From Furfurilactobacillus rossiae DSM 15814 (GTDB lineage Bacteria; Bacillota; Bacilli; Lactobacillales; Lactobacillaceae), in the NCBI RefSeq assembly GCF_000428925.1, contig NZ_KE386820.1, forward strand, positions 62,001 through 126,000: a stretch of 64,000 bases of DNA. Reading direction: 5' to 3'. Below, one piece after another: positions 1 through 9,796 of the stretch; within the stretch, counting starts at the first letter, position 1; the number at the start of each line of letters is the position of its first letter. The position numbers and the translations under genes are program-made. The notes beneath the pieces are model-generated. The model did no database searches, had not been told where the DNA came from, and saw nothing but the letters and a program-made list of their open reading frames with translations.

Positions 1-1
1 A

Positions 2-1687
2 CGTCAGGCTGTTCCTTTGTTGGATCCTCATGCACCACTTGTTGGTACTGGGATTGAATATAAGGCGGCCCATGACTCTGGTGTTGCTTTAATCAGTAAG
101 GCTGCCGGAACCGTTGAATTTGTTGATGCTACGCAAATCCGTGTTCGTCGTGAAGACAGCACTTTGGATACGTACAAGTTAATGAAGTTCCGTCGTTCAA
201 ACGGTGGTAAGAACTACAACCAACGTCCAATCGTTAAGGTTGGTGACAAGGTTGATGCCGACGAAATTTTGGCTGATGGTCCTTCCATGGAAGGTGGGGA
301 ACTTGCTCTTGGGCAAAACCCATTGATTGCCTTTATGACTTGGAACGGTTACAACTTCGAAGATGCCATTGCGATTTCCGAACGGTTGGTTAAGGATGAT
401 GTTTACACTTCGATTCATATTGAAGAATACGAATCAGAAGCACGTGACACGAAACTTGGACCGGAAGAAATGACCCGTGAAATTCCTAACGTTGGTGAAG
501 ATTCTTTGAAGGATCTTGATGAACAAGGGATTATCCGGATTGGTGCTGAAGTTCATGATGGTGACATTTTGGTTGGTAAGGTTACGCCTAAGGGTGTGAC
601 AGAATTATCTGCTGAAGAACGTTTGCTACATGCTATCTTTGGTGAAAAAGCCCGTGAAGTTCGTGATACTTCACTCCATGTTCCGCATGGTGGTGGCGGT
701 ATTATCCAGGATGTTAAGATCTTCACTCGTGAAAACGGGGATGAATTATCACCTGGTGTTAACATGATGGTTCGTGTCTACATCGCCCAGAAACGTAAGA
801 TTCAGGTCGGTGACAAGATGTCCGGTCGTCATGGTAACAAAGGGACTGTTTCAATTGTTATTCCTGAAGAGGACATGCCTTACATGCCTGATGGAACTCC
901 AATTGACATCATGCTTTCACCAATGGGTGTGCCTTCTCGTATGAACATTGGTCAAGTGCTGGAATTGCATTTGGGAATGGCTGCTCGTAAATTAGGCATC
1001 CATGTTGCTACGCCTGTCTTCGATGGTGCGCAGGATAAGGATATCTGGGATGCCGTTCAAGAAGCTGGGATGCCAGCTGATGCCAAGTACGTTCTGTACG
1101 ATGGCCGTACTGGTGAACCATTCGACAACCGAATTGCCGTTGGTGTTATGCACTATCTGAAGTTGGCCCACATGGTCGACGACAAGATTCACGCACGTTC
1201 TATCGGACCTTACTCACTGGTTACGCAACAGCCACTTGGTGGTAAAGCGCAATTTGGTGGTCAGCGTTTCGGTGAAATGGAAGTTTGGGCTTTGGAAGCT
1301 TATGGTGCTGCTTACACGTTGCAAGAAATTCTGACCTACAAGTCAGATGACGTGGTTGGCCGTGTTAAGACTTATGAAGCCATTGTTAAGGGCGAACCAA
1401 TTCCTAAGCCTGGTGTTCCTGAATCCTTCCGTGTGTTGGTTAAGGAATTACAAGCACTTGGGTTGGACATGAAGGTTCTTGACAGCAACAAACAGGAAAT
1501 TGAACTGCGTGACATGGACGATGATGAAGATGACGTTGTGAATGTTGATGCATTGAGTAAGTACGCTGCTGAACATCCAGTTGACGATAAGTCAGACGAT
1601 GCTAGTGCAAACACGAACTCAGCTTCAACCCCTGCACAGCCAGCAACAACACCGGCTAATGAGTCAGGAAACACCACAAACGAGTAG
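2..1687 (+). CDS. rpoB: RNA polymerase beta subunit, C-terminal part (partial)
   Basis: This is the 3' part of rpoB; the reading frame is open from base 2, so the gene begins upstream of the window. The 561 visible residues cover the conserved C-terminal half of the catalytic beta subunit, including the [12 protein letters not shown] segment and the [26 protein letters not shown] block that contacts beta' (quoted here only as a family hallmark). The last roughly 50 residues form a variable acidic, then Ser/Thr/Pro/Asn-rich tail of the kind seen in lactobacilli. rpoC follows after 41 bp, as in the usual rpoBC operon. Identity is certain; the N-terminal half, where rifampicin contacts lie, is not in the window. 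Confidence 0.98.
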   Translation, partial: RQAVPLLDPHAPLVGTGIEYKAAHDSGVALISKAAGTVEFVDATQIRVRREDSTLDTYKLMKFRRSNGGKNYNQRPIVKVGDKVDADEILADGPSMEGGELALGQNPLIAFMTWNGYNFEDAIAISERLVKDDVYTSIHIEEYESEARDTKLGPEEMTREIPNVGEDSLKDLDEQGIIRIGAEVHDGDILVGKVTPKGVTELSAEERLLHAIFGEKAREVRDTSLHVPHGGGGIIQDVKIFTRENGDELSPGVNMMVRVYIAQKRKIQVGDKMSGRHGNKGTVSIVIPEEDMPYMPDGTPIDIMLSPMGVPSRMNIGQVLELHLGMAARKLGIHVATPVFDGAQDKDIWDAVQEAGMPADAKYVLYDGRTGEPFDNRIAVGVMHYLKLAHMVDDKIHARSIGPYSLVTQQPLGGKAQFGGQRFGEMEVWALEAYGAAYTLQEILTYKSDDVVGRVKTYEAIVKGEPIPKPGVPESFRVLVKELQALGLDMKVLDSNKQEIELRDMDDDEDDVVNVDALSKYAAEHPVDDKSDDASANTNSASTPAQPATTPANESGNTTNE

Positions 1688-1728
1688 TGTGAACTGTCAC
1701 CATTGAAACTAATAAGGAGGTCAATCCT

Positions 1729-4700
1729 TTGATTGATGTCAACAAATTTGAAAGCATGCAGATTGGGCTTGCGTCGCCCGACAAAATCCGCAGCTGGTCA
1801 TATGGTGAAGTTAAGAAGCCTGAGACCATCAATTATCGGACATTAAAGCCTGAACGTGATGGCTTGTTCGATGAACGGATTTTTGGACCAACAAAAGACT
1901 GGGAATGTGCGTGTGGTAAGTACAAACGGATTCGCTATAAGGGTGTTGTTTGTGACCGTTGTGGTGTTGAAGTTACACGTTCTAAGGTTCGTCGTGAACG
2001 GATGGGGCATATTGAATTAGCTGCTCCTGTTACCCACATTTGGTACTTCAAGGGTATTCCTAGTCGTATGGGGTTGGTTCTTGACATGAGCCCACGGGCA
2101 CTTGAAGAAATCATCTACTTTGCTTCATACGTTGTGTTGGAATCAGGTAACACACCTTTGGAACGCAAGCAGTTGTTATCTGAACGTGAATACCGTGAAA
2201 AGAAAGCCCAATATGGTAACGAATTCCAAGCTGAAATGGGTGCCGAAGCAATTCGTAAATTGCTGGCAGCTGTTGACTTGGATAAAGAAGCCAGCGAATT
2301 GAAGGAAGAATTAAAGGATGCATCTGGTCAAAAACGGACTCGTGCCGTTCGTCGTCTAGATATCTTGGAAGCCTTCATTCAATCCGGTAACCGTCCTGAC
2401 TGGATGGTTATGGACGTTGTTCCGGTTATTCCACCGGACTTACGGCCAATGGTTCAATTGGAAGGTGGTCGTTTTGCCACTTCTGACTTGAACGACTTAT
2501 ACCGTCGTGTTATCAACCGTAACAACCGTTTGAAGCGGTTGTTAGACTTGAATGCACCTGGTATCATCGTGCAAAACGAAAAGCGGATGTTGCAGGAAGC
2601 TGTTGACGCGTTAATTGATAACGGTCGTCGTGGCCGTCCTGTCGCCGGTCCTGGTAACCGTCCGTTGAAGTCACTATCTCATATGTTGAAGGGTAAGCAA
2701 GGACGGTTCCGTCAAAACTTACTTGGTAAACGTGTTGACTACTCTGGCCGTTCTGTTATTGATGTTGGCCCAACTTTGAAGATGAACCAAATGGGGTTAC
2801 CTGTGCCAATGGCCATGGAACTCTTCAAGCCATTCATCATGAAAGAGTTGGTTAAGCGTGATCTTGCTTCTAACATCAAGAATGCCCGTCGTAAGATCGA
2901 CCGTCAGGATAACGATGTTTACGATGTTCTTGAAGATGTTATCAAGGAACACCCAGTTCTGTTGAACCGGGCCCCTACTTTGCACCGTCTTGGGATTCAG
3001 GCATTTGAACCAGTGCTTGTTTCTGGTAAAGCGATGCGTGTGCACCCACTTGTGTGTGAAGCCTACAACGCCGACTTCGATGGTGACCAAATGGCCATTC
3101 ACGTTCCGTTATCAGACGAAGCGCAAGCTGAAGCACGTTTGCTGATGCTGGCTGCCGGACACATCTTGGCACCTGCCAATGGTCGTCCAGTGGTTACACC
3201 TTCTCAGGATATGGTTATCGGTAACTACTACCTGACTACTGAGGAAGCTGGTCGTGAAGGCGAAGGCATGATCTTTAAAGATTTGAACGAAGCCCGCGTG
3301 GCCTACCAAAATGGTTATGTTCACTTACACAGCCGTGTTGGTGTGCAAACTTCATCAATGCCAACTAAACCATTTACTGATGAACAAAAGAGCCGTATCT
3401 TGATTACGACTGTTGGGAAGATGATTTTTAATGCCATCTTGCCTGACGAATTCCCATACTTGAACGAACCAACGAGTGACAACTTGACAGACGGCATCGA
3501 TGACCGGTTCTTCTTGGAACCTGGTACTGACTTGAAGTCAGTATTGAGTAATCAACCGCTGAATGATCCATTCAAGAAAGGCTTCTTGGCTGATATCATT
3601 GCTGAAGTCTACAAGCGTTACAAGGTAACAGCTACTTCATTGCTATTGGACCGGATGAAGGATTTGGGTTACTACGAATCTACTAACTCTGGTTTGACGG
3701 TTGGGATCGCTGATATTTCAACGTTGAAGACGAAGAATGATGTCGTTGCTGATGCACGTAAGCAAGTTGCTACGATTTCTAAGCAGTTCCGTCGTGGTTT
3801 AATTACTGATGACGAGCGTTACCAACGTGTTATTGACGTTTGGAACACTGCTAAGGATGACATTCAAGAACAACTGGTTGACTCCATGGAGTGGAATAAC
3901 CCAATCTTTATGATGAGTGATTCCGGTGCTCGTGGTAACATTTCAAACTTTACTCAACTAGCTGGTATGCGTGGTTTGATGGCTGCGCCTAACGGTCAAA
4001 CAATGGAATTGCCAATCGTTTCAAACTTCCGTGAAGGTCTCTCTGTGTTGGAAATGTTTATTTCCACTCATGGTGCCCGTAAAGGTATGACTGATACGGC
4101 TTTGAAGACTGCCAACTCTGGTTACTTGACTCGTCGTCTGGTTGATGTTGCGCAAGACGTTATCATTCGTGAAAAGGACTGTGGTACTGACCGTGGTTTG
4201 ACGATTCATGCCATTACTAACGGTAATGAAATGATCGAATCCTTGTACGAACGGATTCTTGGTCGTTATGCAATGAAGTCAGTTAAACATCCTAAGACTG
4301 GTGAAACCTTAGTTAAGGCTAACCAGATGATCGATGAAGACGTTGCTCAATCCATCGTTGATGCTGGCGTAACAGAAGTTGTGATTCGTTCAGCCTTCAC
4401 TTGCAACACGAAACATGGTGTTTGTGAACGTTGTTACGGTCGTAACATGGCCACTGGTGACCGGGTTGAAGTTGGTGAAGCAGTTGGTACTGTTGCTGCC
4501 CAATCAATCGGTGAACCTGGTACTCAATTGACCATGCGTAACTTCCATACTGGTGGTGTTGCCGGTGACGATATTACCCAAGGGCTTCCTCGTGTTCAGG
4601 AAATTGTTGAAGCTCGGAACCCTAAAGGTAAAGCTGAGATTACTGAAGTGACTGGGACAATCGTCTCAATCGAAGAAAACCCAGCTGAACGGACGAAAGA

Positions 4701-5385
4701 AGTTACGGTTAAAGGTGAAGCCGAAACACGTTCATACACGTTGCCATTACGGGCGCGGATGCGTGTTGCTGAAGGTGACTTTATCCACCGTGGTTCCGCA
4801 TTGAACGAAGGGTCAATTGATCCTAAGGAATTGCTGAAAGTTCGTGACGTTCTGTCAACCGAAAACTACCTGTTACGTGAAGTTCAACGTGTTTACCGGA
4901 TGCAAGGTGTTGGTATTGCCGACAAGCATATTGAAATCATGGTTCGTCAGATGATGCGGAAAGTTCGTGTCATGGATCCAGGTGACACTGATATGTTGCC
5001 AGGAACATTGATGGACATTGCTGACTTTAAGGATGCTAACACGAAGACGTTAGTTGCTGGTGGTATTCCTGCAACTAGTCGTCCAGTGATCTTAGGTATT
5101 ACTAAGGCTGCTTTGGAAACAAACAGTTTCTTGTCTGCTGCTTCGTTCCAGGAAACAACGCGGGTTCTTACCGACGCTGCTATCCGTGGGAAGAACGACC
5201 CACTTGTTGGGTTGAAGGAAAACGTTATTATCGGGAAGATCATTCCAGCTGGTACTGGGATGCCAGATTACCGGAAGATTCAGCCAAAAGAGGCTGAAGT
5301 AACTGGTACCGAGGGCGTTTATTCCATTAGTGACTTAGAAAAGAAAATGCGTGAAGAGGATGCTAAGAACACAAGCACCAAGTAA
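1729..5385 (+). CDS. rpoC: RNA polymerase beta' subunit
   Basis: This gene encodes the full-length beta' subunit (1218 residues), the usual size for lactobacilli. An N-terminal zinc-ribbon carries CACGK and CDRCG cysteine pairs (about residues 60-80). The catalytic magnesium site is NADFDGDQ with D449, D451 and D453. The bridge-helix and trigger-loop regions and a second zinc cluster ([13 protein letters not shown]) follow. The start is TTG, placed 7-8 bases after AAGGAGG. It is cotranscribed with rpoB and ends at a strong intrinsic terminator. The C-terminus is Lys/Glu-rich. Nothing is truncated. Confidence 0.98.
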   Translation: MIDVNKFESMQIGLASPDKIRSWSYGEVKKPETINYRTLKPERDGLFDERIFGPTKDWECACGKYKRIRYKGVVCDRCGVEVTRSKVRRERMGHIELAAPVTHIWYFKGIPSRMGLVLDMSPRALEEIIYFASYVVLESGNTPLERKQLLSEREYREKKAQYGNEFQAEMGAEAIRKLLAAVDLDKEASELKEELKDASGQKRTRAVRRLDILEAFIQSGNRPDWMVMDVVPVIPPDLRPMVQLEGGRFATSDLNDLYRRVINRNNRLKRLLDLNAPGIIVQNEKRMLQEAVDALIDNGRRGRPVAGPGNRPLKSLSHMLKGKQGRFRQNLLGKRVDYSGRSVIDVGPTLKMNQMGLPVPMAMELFKPFIMKELVKRDLASNIKNARRKIDRQDNDVYDVLEDVIKEHPVLLNRAPTLHRLGIQAFEPVLVSGKAMRVHPLVCEAYNADFDGDQMAIHVPLSDEAQAEARLLMLAAGHILAPANGRPVVTPSQDMVIGNYYLTTEEAGREGEGMIFKDLNEARVAYQNGYVHLHSRVGVQTSSMPTKPFTDEQKSRILITTVGKMIFNAILPDEFPYLNEPTSDNLTDGIDDRFFLEPGTDLKSVLSNQPLNDPFKKGFLADIIAEVYKRYKVTATSLLLDRMKDLGYYESTNSGLTVGIADISTLKTKNDVVADARKQVATISKQFRRGLITDDERYQRVIDVWNTAKDDIQEQLVDSMEWNNPIFMMSDSGARGNISNFTQLAGMRGLMAAPNGQTMELPIVSNFREGLSVLEMFISTHGARKGMTDTALKTANSGYLTRRLVDVAQDVIIREKDCGTDRGLTIHAITNGNEMIESLYERILGRYAMKSVKHPKTGETLVKANQMIDEDVAQSIVDAGVTEVVIRSAFTCNTKHGVCERCYGRNMATGDRVEVGEAVGTVAAQSIGEPGTQLTMRNFHTGGVAGDDITQGLPRVQEIVEARNPKGKAEITEVTGTIVSIEENPAERTKEVTVKGEAETRSYTLPLRARMRVAEGDFIHRGSALNEGSIDPKELLKVRDVLSTENYLLREVQRVYRMQGVGIADKHIEIMVRQMMRKVRVMDPGDTDMLPGTLMDIADFKDANTKTLVAGGIPATSRPVILGITKAALETNSFLSAASFQETTRVLTDAAIRGKNDPLVGLKENVIIGKIIPAGTGMPDYRKIQPKEAEVTGTEGVYSISDLEKKMREEDAKNTSTK

Positions 5386-5424
5386 TTGGTTGCTATCCGT
5401 GTAATTACTGATTCTTGAATCGTG

Positions 5425-5466
5425 AAAAAGGTCTGCCGGACAATTTGTCTAGCAGGCCTTTTTTTG
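5425..5466 (+). terminator. Intrinsic terminator of rpoBC
   Basis: A GC-containing hairpin (AAGGTCTGC pairing with GCAGGCCTT, with an inner GACA/TGTC step) is followed by a run of seven T. It lies 40 bp after the rpoC stop, at the expected end of the operon. Confidence 0.9.
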
Positions 5467-5517
5467 TACATAGTAATTAACTGACGCTTACGGTTGTCAA
5501 AACTGAATGCCACCCGT

Positions 5518-5541
5518 GGGACCGGTCCTGTGGAACGGCGT
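5518..5541. repeat. Degenerate fragment resembling the 3' part of the cydB-cydD structured element
   Basis: Twenty of 24 bases match positions 53220-53243 by direct alignment, including GACCGGTCC and AACGGCGT. The rest of that element is not recognisable here. It may be a decayed copy of a dispersed intergenic element, but the match is short and could be chance. It sits between the rpoC terminator and the convergent ohyA terminator, in sequence with no gene. Confidence 0.35.
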
Positions 5542-5571
5542 TTCTGGTCGACGTAACGGCTCCACAAGAAC

Positions 5572-5617
5572 AAACAAAAACAGTTCGCAACCTCCAAATC
5601 ATAGAGGCTGTGAACTG
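5572..5617 (-). terminator. Terminator of the ohyA operon
   Basis: Read on the minus strand, CAGTTCACAGCCTC and GAGGTTGCGAACTG form a hairpin with a 9-base loop, followed by TTTTTGTTT. It lies about 20 bp past the ohyA stop. Confidence 0.85.
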
Positions 5618-5638
5618 ATTTGTTTGATACAAGGTTAA

Positions 5639-7318
5639 CTATCTGAACATTGTCTTGGTTGCACGGGCCATGACTTTCGGATCTTTTTCATAGTGGTGAA
5701 GCGGTGTTAGTTTGCTCAATGGAATGCCCAAGAACGTGTATACAGCACGCTGCGCGCAGCGGAATGAATATTGTTCTGTAAATACCATGTCAAATGGCAT
5801 TTCAGCAAATTGACTGATAAAGGCGAGGTTGTGACTGTGCTTTGGAACCACTAATGGACGGTCACCAACTGCCCGTCGGTTGAAGAGGGCGCTGGCATAA
5901 GGCATGTAAACAGGAATGACATTGACGGTTGATGCCATAATATCGTCAATGTGGTCACCAATCTTGTCGCGGCTATCATCAACTTCGTTCAAGTGACCAA
6001 TAAGTTCGGTGAGAATTTCACGACCAGTCATTTCAATGAATGGTTTATTGACGTAATCACCATGCCGTCGAGGGTACATAATGTATCCCCAGAAGACGGT
6101 TTCGTTTTCCTTTTGTGCGTGAAAATGAGGTTGATGATGAACAACGATTGACATTAATCCAGTACTGTCGATCCAAGTATTCAATGCATTACCAGGTTGT
6201 TGTTGAGTGATTCGGGTGATTTCATTAAGTAGTTTGTGATCATTGTTTGTGACCGTGAAACTCATCCACTCACTTTGTTCCCGGTCATTAAAGAATTTAT
6301 CTGGATGACCAAGGTCATAGAAGTGCTCGGAAGCTTGTTTCCATAGAGCTGCACTTGGCGCATATTCGTGGTTTTCCTTCAGTGGGGTATCCATGTCCCC
6401 AAACGAAGAACTGTCGGTGATAGAGCCATTAGTGTCGAAGACAAAATCATCGTCATTAACGTCAACGTGGCCAGCTTGATGATCGCCATCAACTTCTTCG
6501 TAATCGAAACCGGTTACGATAATATCGTCGCGCATTGGCGTGTCCTTGAAGGTGAGCGCCGTAACTTTACGATTATTAATGAAAGTTACACCATGATCCT
6601 CTAAGAACTTGCGCATCGGCAAAATGAGACTTTCGTACTGGTTGTAAGGTGTGCGAGTAACACCCTCGAGTGTGTTAATACGACTAAATTCAAGGATCAT
6701 ACGGTTCATGTAGCGACGCAGTTCCATCGCTGAACTTTGACGTTTGAATGCAAAAGTTGTTTGCCACATGTACCAGAAGTTAGTGGTGAAGAAGTGTGGT
6801 GAACTGGCAAACCATTCATCAATCCCGATATCATTCAGGCGTTCTTCTTTGCTTTCCGGCATCAACATTAGTTTTGTCAGAAGGTAGCGGTCACGGTTGT
6901 CAAACTGCATGTGGCGGTAATCATTTTCGTCGCCTTTGTTGCGAATGCCGTTTACTTTATCCATCAACCGGGCAACATCGTGAGTTGGGTGTGCGTGGTC
7001 GAAGGCTAAAATCTCATCAGTCACAGATTGATCAGGGTGATCTAGTGATGGAACGGAGCGCATGAGATCCCATAAGTTTTCATACGTTTCCTCGTTGAGC
7101 ATCCGACCACCTTTGGCAAGGTAACCTTGACTGTTTTTAAGAGCTTGGTTACCGTACTCATTTTCGTAGCCAGTTACTGTGTCACCATCGTTTGCACCGT
7201 GGGTTTCAAGACCGTACATGGTGATCTGGTCACCGTGCCAACCACCATCGCGAATGAGGTAAATTCCTGCTGCTAAGTTACCAATGCCTGTACCAATCAT
7301 GTATGCATGCTGTGCCAT
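5639..7318 (-). CDS. ohyA: Oleate hydratase (MCRA family), FAD-dependent
   Basis: Proteins of this family hydrate the cis-9 double bond of oleic and linoleic acid to 10-hydroxy fatty acids, which detoxifies membrane-active free fatty acids. The 559-residue product shows the N-terminal dinucleotide-binding motif GTGIGNLAAG (residues 9-18), the family hallmark GGRMLNEETYENLWDL, and a conserved Tyr/Glu-containing central region. The length is slightly below that of many homologues (about 565-590) but both ends look intact. No signal peptide is present; the protein is expected to be cytosolic or membrane-peripheral. It starts 6 bp after the ArsR-type gene, so the two form an operon and the regulator probably controls it. 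The family call is firm; the exact substrate range is inferred. Confidence 0.93.
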   Translation of the reverse strand: MAQHAYMIGTGIGNLAAGIYLIRDGGWHGDQITMYGLETHGANDGDTVTGYENEYGNQALKNSQGYLAKGGRMLNEETYENLWDLMRSVPSLDHPDQSVTDEILAFDHAHPTHDVARLMDKVNGIRNKGDENDYRHMQFDNRDRYLLTKLMLMPESKEERLNDIGIDEWFASSPHFFTTNFWYMWQTTFAFKRQSSAMELRRYMNRMILEFSRINTLEGVTRTPYNQYESLILPMRKFLEDHGVTFINNRKVTALTFKDTPMRDDIIVTGFDYEEVDGDHQAGHVDVNDDDFVFDTNGSITDSSSFGDMDTPLKENHEYAPSAALWKQASEHFYDLGHPDKFFNDREQSEWMSFTVTNNDHKLLNEITRITQQQPGNALNTWIDSTGLMSIVVHHQPHFHAQKENETVFWGYIMYPRRHGDYVNKPFIEMTGREILTELIGHLNEVDDSRDKIGDHIDDIMASTVNVIPVYMPYASALFNRRAVGDRPLVVPKHSHNLAFISQFAEMPFDMVFTEQYSFRCAQRAVYTFLGIPLSKLTPLHHYEKDPKVMARATKTMFR

Positions 7319-7324
7319 ATTCGC

Positions 7325-7678
7325 TCACTCCTTTGTTTGTTGAACCGAGTTATTACTGTTCCTAATCGTATCTAACAAGTGGCCAACTTGATCCAACGCG
7401 TCATTTACGGTCAGGTGATACCGATGATTAAGGCCTTCATGGGTGGTGGACACAAGGCCAGCTTGTCGCAAAATTTTGAGATGATGCGATACTGCTGGCT
7501 GTGAAAGACTCATGTGTGAGGTCAACTCAGTAACAGTCAAACCGGTGTTCAAATGAGCACCTAATAAAATGATTAACCGTTGCCGATTTTGATCGGCCAG
7601 TGTGTTCAACAAGTCAAGATTACTAATGAACTCATCCAGTGCTTTTTGCTGACCCTGTGGTAATGTCGTTTCACTCAT
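7325..7678 (-). CDS. ArsR-family winged-helix repressor
   Basis: This 117-residue protein is a compact winged helix-turn-helix regulator. Its central segment (LTSHMSLSQPAVSHHLKILR) is a typical ArsR recognition helix, followed by a beta-hairpin wing. It has no cysteine pair of the classical metal site, so a metal ligand is unlikely and a fatty acid or another signal is possible. ATG at 7678 is preferred over the upstream GTG because the GTG lies within the GAGGTG ribosome binding site. It is the first gene of the operon with ohyA, and its promoter carries an inverted repeat that is a likely operator for self-repression. Confidence 0.88.
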   Translation of the reverse strand: MSETTLPQGQQKALDEFISNLDLLNTLADQNRQRLIILLGAHLNTGLTVTELTSHMSLSQPAVSHHLKILRQAGLVSTTHEGLNHRYHLTVNDALDQVGHLLDTIRNSNNSVQQTKE

Positions 7679-7719
7679 GAAGATCACCTCACTCTATCGA
7701 TACATTTAACTACATGAAT

Positions 7720-7748
7720 ATAGTAACGCGAATAAGTTACTATTGCAA
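7720..7748 (-). promoter_or_regulatory. Promoter with embedded operator for arsR-ohyA
   Basis: On the minus strand the -35 box is TTGCAA (7743-7748) and the -10 box is TACTAT (7720-7725), with 17 bases between. A perfect inverted repeat, TAGTAAC and GTTACTA (7721-7742), fills the spacer and overlaps the -10. A repressor bound here would block polymerase directly. Binding by the adjacent ArsR-type protein is inferred. Confidence 0.7.
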
Positions 7749-7791
7749 CCGCTTACAAAACGTCTGTTTGATCCGGTTAAACAGCCAATTA

Positions 7792-8480
7792 TCAAATAAA
7801 AGCGTACAGTTGGACGATAACTAGACCACTAAAAAGGTACGGAATAAAAGGGAGTCGATTTGAGCGTTGATGGTTCAGATAGAAGTGAGTTAAGGCGATT
7901 AATGATGCAAACAGGATACTGGCAATAGCCACTTGTATTGGAAACATTAAAGACAGCACGGCGATGCAGTCAACATCTCCATTGCCCATAAATTGAAACG
8001 GTGGATAAAATAAAGCGATACCAAATATATTGTTGTTACCATCAGCAATTTTGACCAGCTAAACTGATGACGAATCAGTGCTAATACTAATAAAGCCACG
8101 ATTGGCCACGCAGAGATGGCTAGGTGTGTAGCGTCCTGACAAGCCAAGGCCAGCAGGATTAAATTAAAAACAATTAGACTGATAGCTGCGTTAAAAGGAT
8201 TGGAATGGATGATGAGCGCGCCAAGTAGACCGACTGAACTTTCTGCGAGTGGGTAGATGAAAGACACTGGCTGATGACAGTCGGGACACCGTCCTAACTG
8301 AAGAAGCCAGCCAAGGCAGGGAATGAGTTGCCACCAACGAAGGCGTTGAGCACATTGATCACACTGTGATCGCGAAAAGGTGACGGGGCAGTTATTAGCA
8401 AGCCTAGTGCTGATACACATGATGGAAGAGACAAAAAGCGTAATGTAAATGAAACTGATGCAGAAGATGATGTATGGCAT
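7792..8480 (-). pseudogene. comC: Prepilin peptidase (type IV leader peptidase), frameshifted
   Basis: Two overlapping minus-strand reading frames together make one A24-type prepilin peptidase. The upstream frame (8480 down to 7947) has a first membrane helix, the CDQC...CPDC zinc-finger pairs typical of the methyltransferase-like loop, and further membrane helices. The downstream frame (7989 down to 7792) holds the catalytic motif GNGDVD (family GxGD) and the last helices. The frames meet near 7985-7998: one missing base makes the first frame run into a premature end (LWAMEMLTASPCCL). In competence-proficient bacteria this enzyme matures ComG pilins for DNA uptake. The break removes the second catalytic aspartate from the main frame, so the product is probably inactive unless the shift is a sequencing error. 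Confidence 0.85.
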
Positions 8481-8788
8481 AATAAAAACACCGTCCTTTA
8501 TTGGTTTTGTCTTAACATACGTAAAAAGATTCGTGATGTTCGTCCATTACGCAAAAACTTTGTTCGAACTAGCTTTTTTCGTGTTGAAACCTTGACGCAT
8601 ATGGACGGGGATGATATTCTATTAAAGGTGCTTTTTTGTGAAAGTGTCTGCCATCCATGGCGGCTGGAGCTAAAACAGCAATCATACTGGAAAACAGATT
8701 TAGGTTTCGATTTTTTTTATAACTTAAAAAGAACCGCCTGGATGTGTGGACTTAAACTAAAACAAAGAATCGGAAGGAGGACATTTAG
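8481..8788. other. Intergenic region between comC and rpsL
   Basis: This gap between divergent genes holds the str-operon promoter (8592-8620) and a roughly 160-base untranslated leader. The leader has a small GCCATCCATGGC hairpin near 8651 and poly-T and A-rich stretches, then the rpsL ribosome binding site GGAAGGAGG. A frame crossing 8592-8861 has no ribosome binding site and overlaps rpsL; I do not regard it as a gene. Confidence 0.6.
8592..8620 (+). promoter_or_regulatory. Promoter of the rpsL-rpsG-fusA operon
   Basis: TTGACG (8592-8597) and TATTCT (8615-8620) are separated by 17 bases, a near-consensus vegetative promoter. It lies about 170 bp upstream of rpsL, giving a long leader. Confidence 0.8.
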
Positions 8789-9202
8789 ATGCCAACGATT
8801 AACCAACTCGTTCGTAGTGGTCGTAAGTCTAAAACGTCAAAATCAGATGCCCCAGCATTAAACTTCGGGTACAACAGTTACAAGAAAGAACAAACTAACA
8901 ACGCTGCTCCTCAAAAACGTGGGGTTGCAACTCGTGTCGGTACTATGACACCAAAGAAGCCTAACTCAGCTTTGCGGAAATACGCCCGTGTGCGTTTGTC
9001 CAACTTGATTGAAGTTACCGCATACATTCCTGGTATTGGTCATAACCTGCAAGAACATAGTGTTGTTCTTATCCGTGGTGGTCGTGTTAAGGATTTACCT
9101 GGGGTTCGTTACCACATTATTCGTGGTGCTCTGGATACTGCCGGTGTTACTGACCGGAAACAAAGCCGTTCTAAGTACGGTACTAAGAAGCCTAAGGCTT
9201 AA
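8789..9202 (+). CDS. rpsL: 30S ribosomal protein S12
   Basis: S12 lies at the decoding centre of the small subunit and affects accuracy. The 137-residue product has the invariant [11 protein letters not shown] loop (K57 matches E. coli K43) and the [17 protein letters not shown] loop. Both loops carry the wild-type lysines, so no classical streptomycin-resistance change is visible. The start is ATG after AAGGAGGA. It is the first gene of the str operon and is followed after 20 bp by rpsG. Confidence 0.98.
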   Translation: MPTINQLVRSGRKSKTSKSDAPALNFGYNSYKKEQTNNAAPQKRGVATRVGTMTPKKPNSALRKYARVRLSNLIEVTAYIPGIGHNLQEHSVVLIRGGRVKDLPGVRYHIIRGALDTAGVTDRKQSRSKYGTKKPKA

Positions 9203-9222
9203 TCAAGAAAGGAAGATAAACG

Positions 9223-9693
9223 ATGGCTCGTAAAGGACATATCCCAGCACGTGAAGTGCTACCTGATCCAATTTACAACTCAAAGCTGGTTACCCGTTTA
9301 ATCAACCGCTTGATGTTAGACGGTAAGCGGGGAACTGCATCAACGATTTTATATGATGCCTTTGATCAAATTAAAGAAACAACTGGTAATGAACCATTGG
9401 AAGTATTTGAAGAAGCAATGAACAACATCATGCCTGTTATGGAAGTTAAGGCTCGCCGTGTTGGTGGGTCTAACTACCAGGTGCCAATCGAAGTTCGTCC
9501 AGAACGTCGTAGTACTTTGGGCTTACGTTGGTTAGTTCAATACTCACGGTTACGTGGGGAACACACCATGACTGAACGTTTAGCTCGTGAAATCATGGAT
9601 GCTGCCAACAACACTGGTGCTTCTGTTAAGAAGCGTGAAGACACTCACCGGATGGCTGAAGCTAACCGTGCCTTCGCACATTACCGTTGGTAA
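9223..9693 (+). CDS. rpsG: 30S ribosomal protein S7
   Basis: S7 nucleates assembly of the small-subunit head and contacts the E-site tRNA. The product is 156 residues, the standard length, with the N-terminal [13 protein letters not shown] motif and the conserved [19 protein letters not shown] segment. It sits between rpsL and fusA as in most bacteria. A small hairpin with a T-run follows it, which may reduce read-through into fusA. Confidence 0.98.
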   Translation: MARKGHIPAREVLPDPIYNSKLVTRLINRLMLDGKRGTASTILYDAFDQIKETTGNEPLEVFEEAMNNIMPVMEVKARRVGGSNYQVPIEVRPERRSTLGLRWLVQYSRLRGEHTMTERLAREIMDAANNTGASVKKREDTHRMAEANRAFAHYRW

Positions 9694-9725
9694 AAACAAC
9701 CGACTATTTAGCCGGTGGCTCCCTT

Positions 9726-9755
9726 TGACACCCATCTACATGTGGTGTCATTTTT
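9726..9755 (+). terminator. Terminator-like hairpin between rpsG and fusA
   Basis: TGACACC and GGTGTCA form a 7-bp stem with an 11-base loop, followed by five T. It sits inside the str operon, so it probably acts as a partial attenuator rather than a full stop. No clear new promoter is visible between it and fusA. Confidence 0.6.
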
Positions 9756-9796
9756 GGGATTTAAGCATTGCATAAGCTAATTTAAAGGAGAAAATA

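Noticed and set aside
8592-8861. Frame of 89 residues starting at the str promoter
   Set aside because: Its start lies within the promoter and its end overlaps rpsL in another frame; no ribosome binding site or family match.
8789-9202. Streptomycin-resistance change in S12
   Set aside because: The lysines at the usual positions (K57 and that in GGRVKDLPG) are wild type.
9726-9755. Full operon end between rpsG and fusA
   Set aside because: The hairpin has a long loop and a short T-run, and no strong promoter precedes fusA, so partial read-through is more likely.
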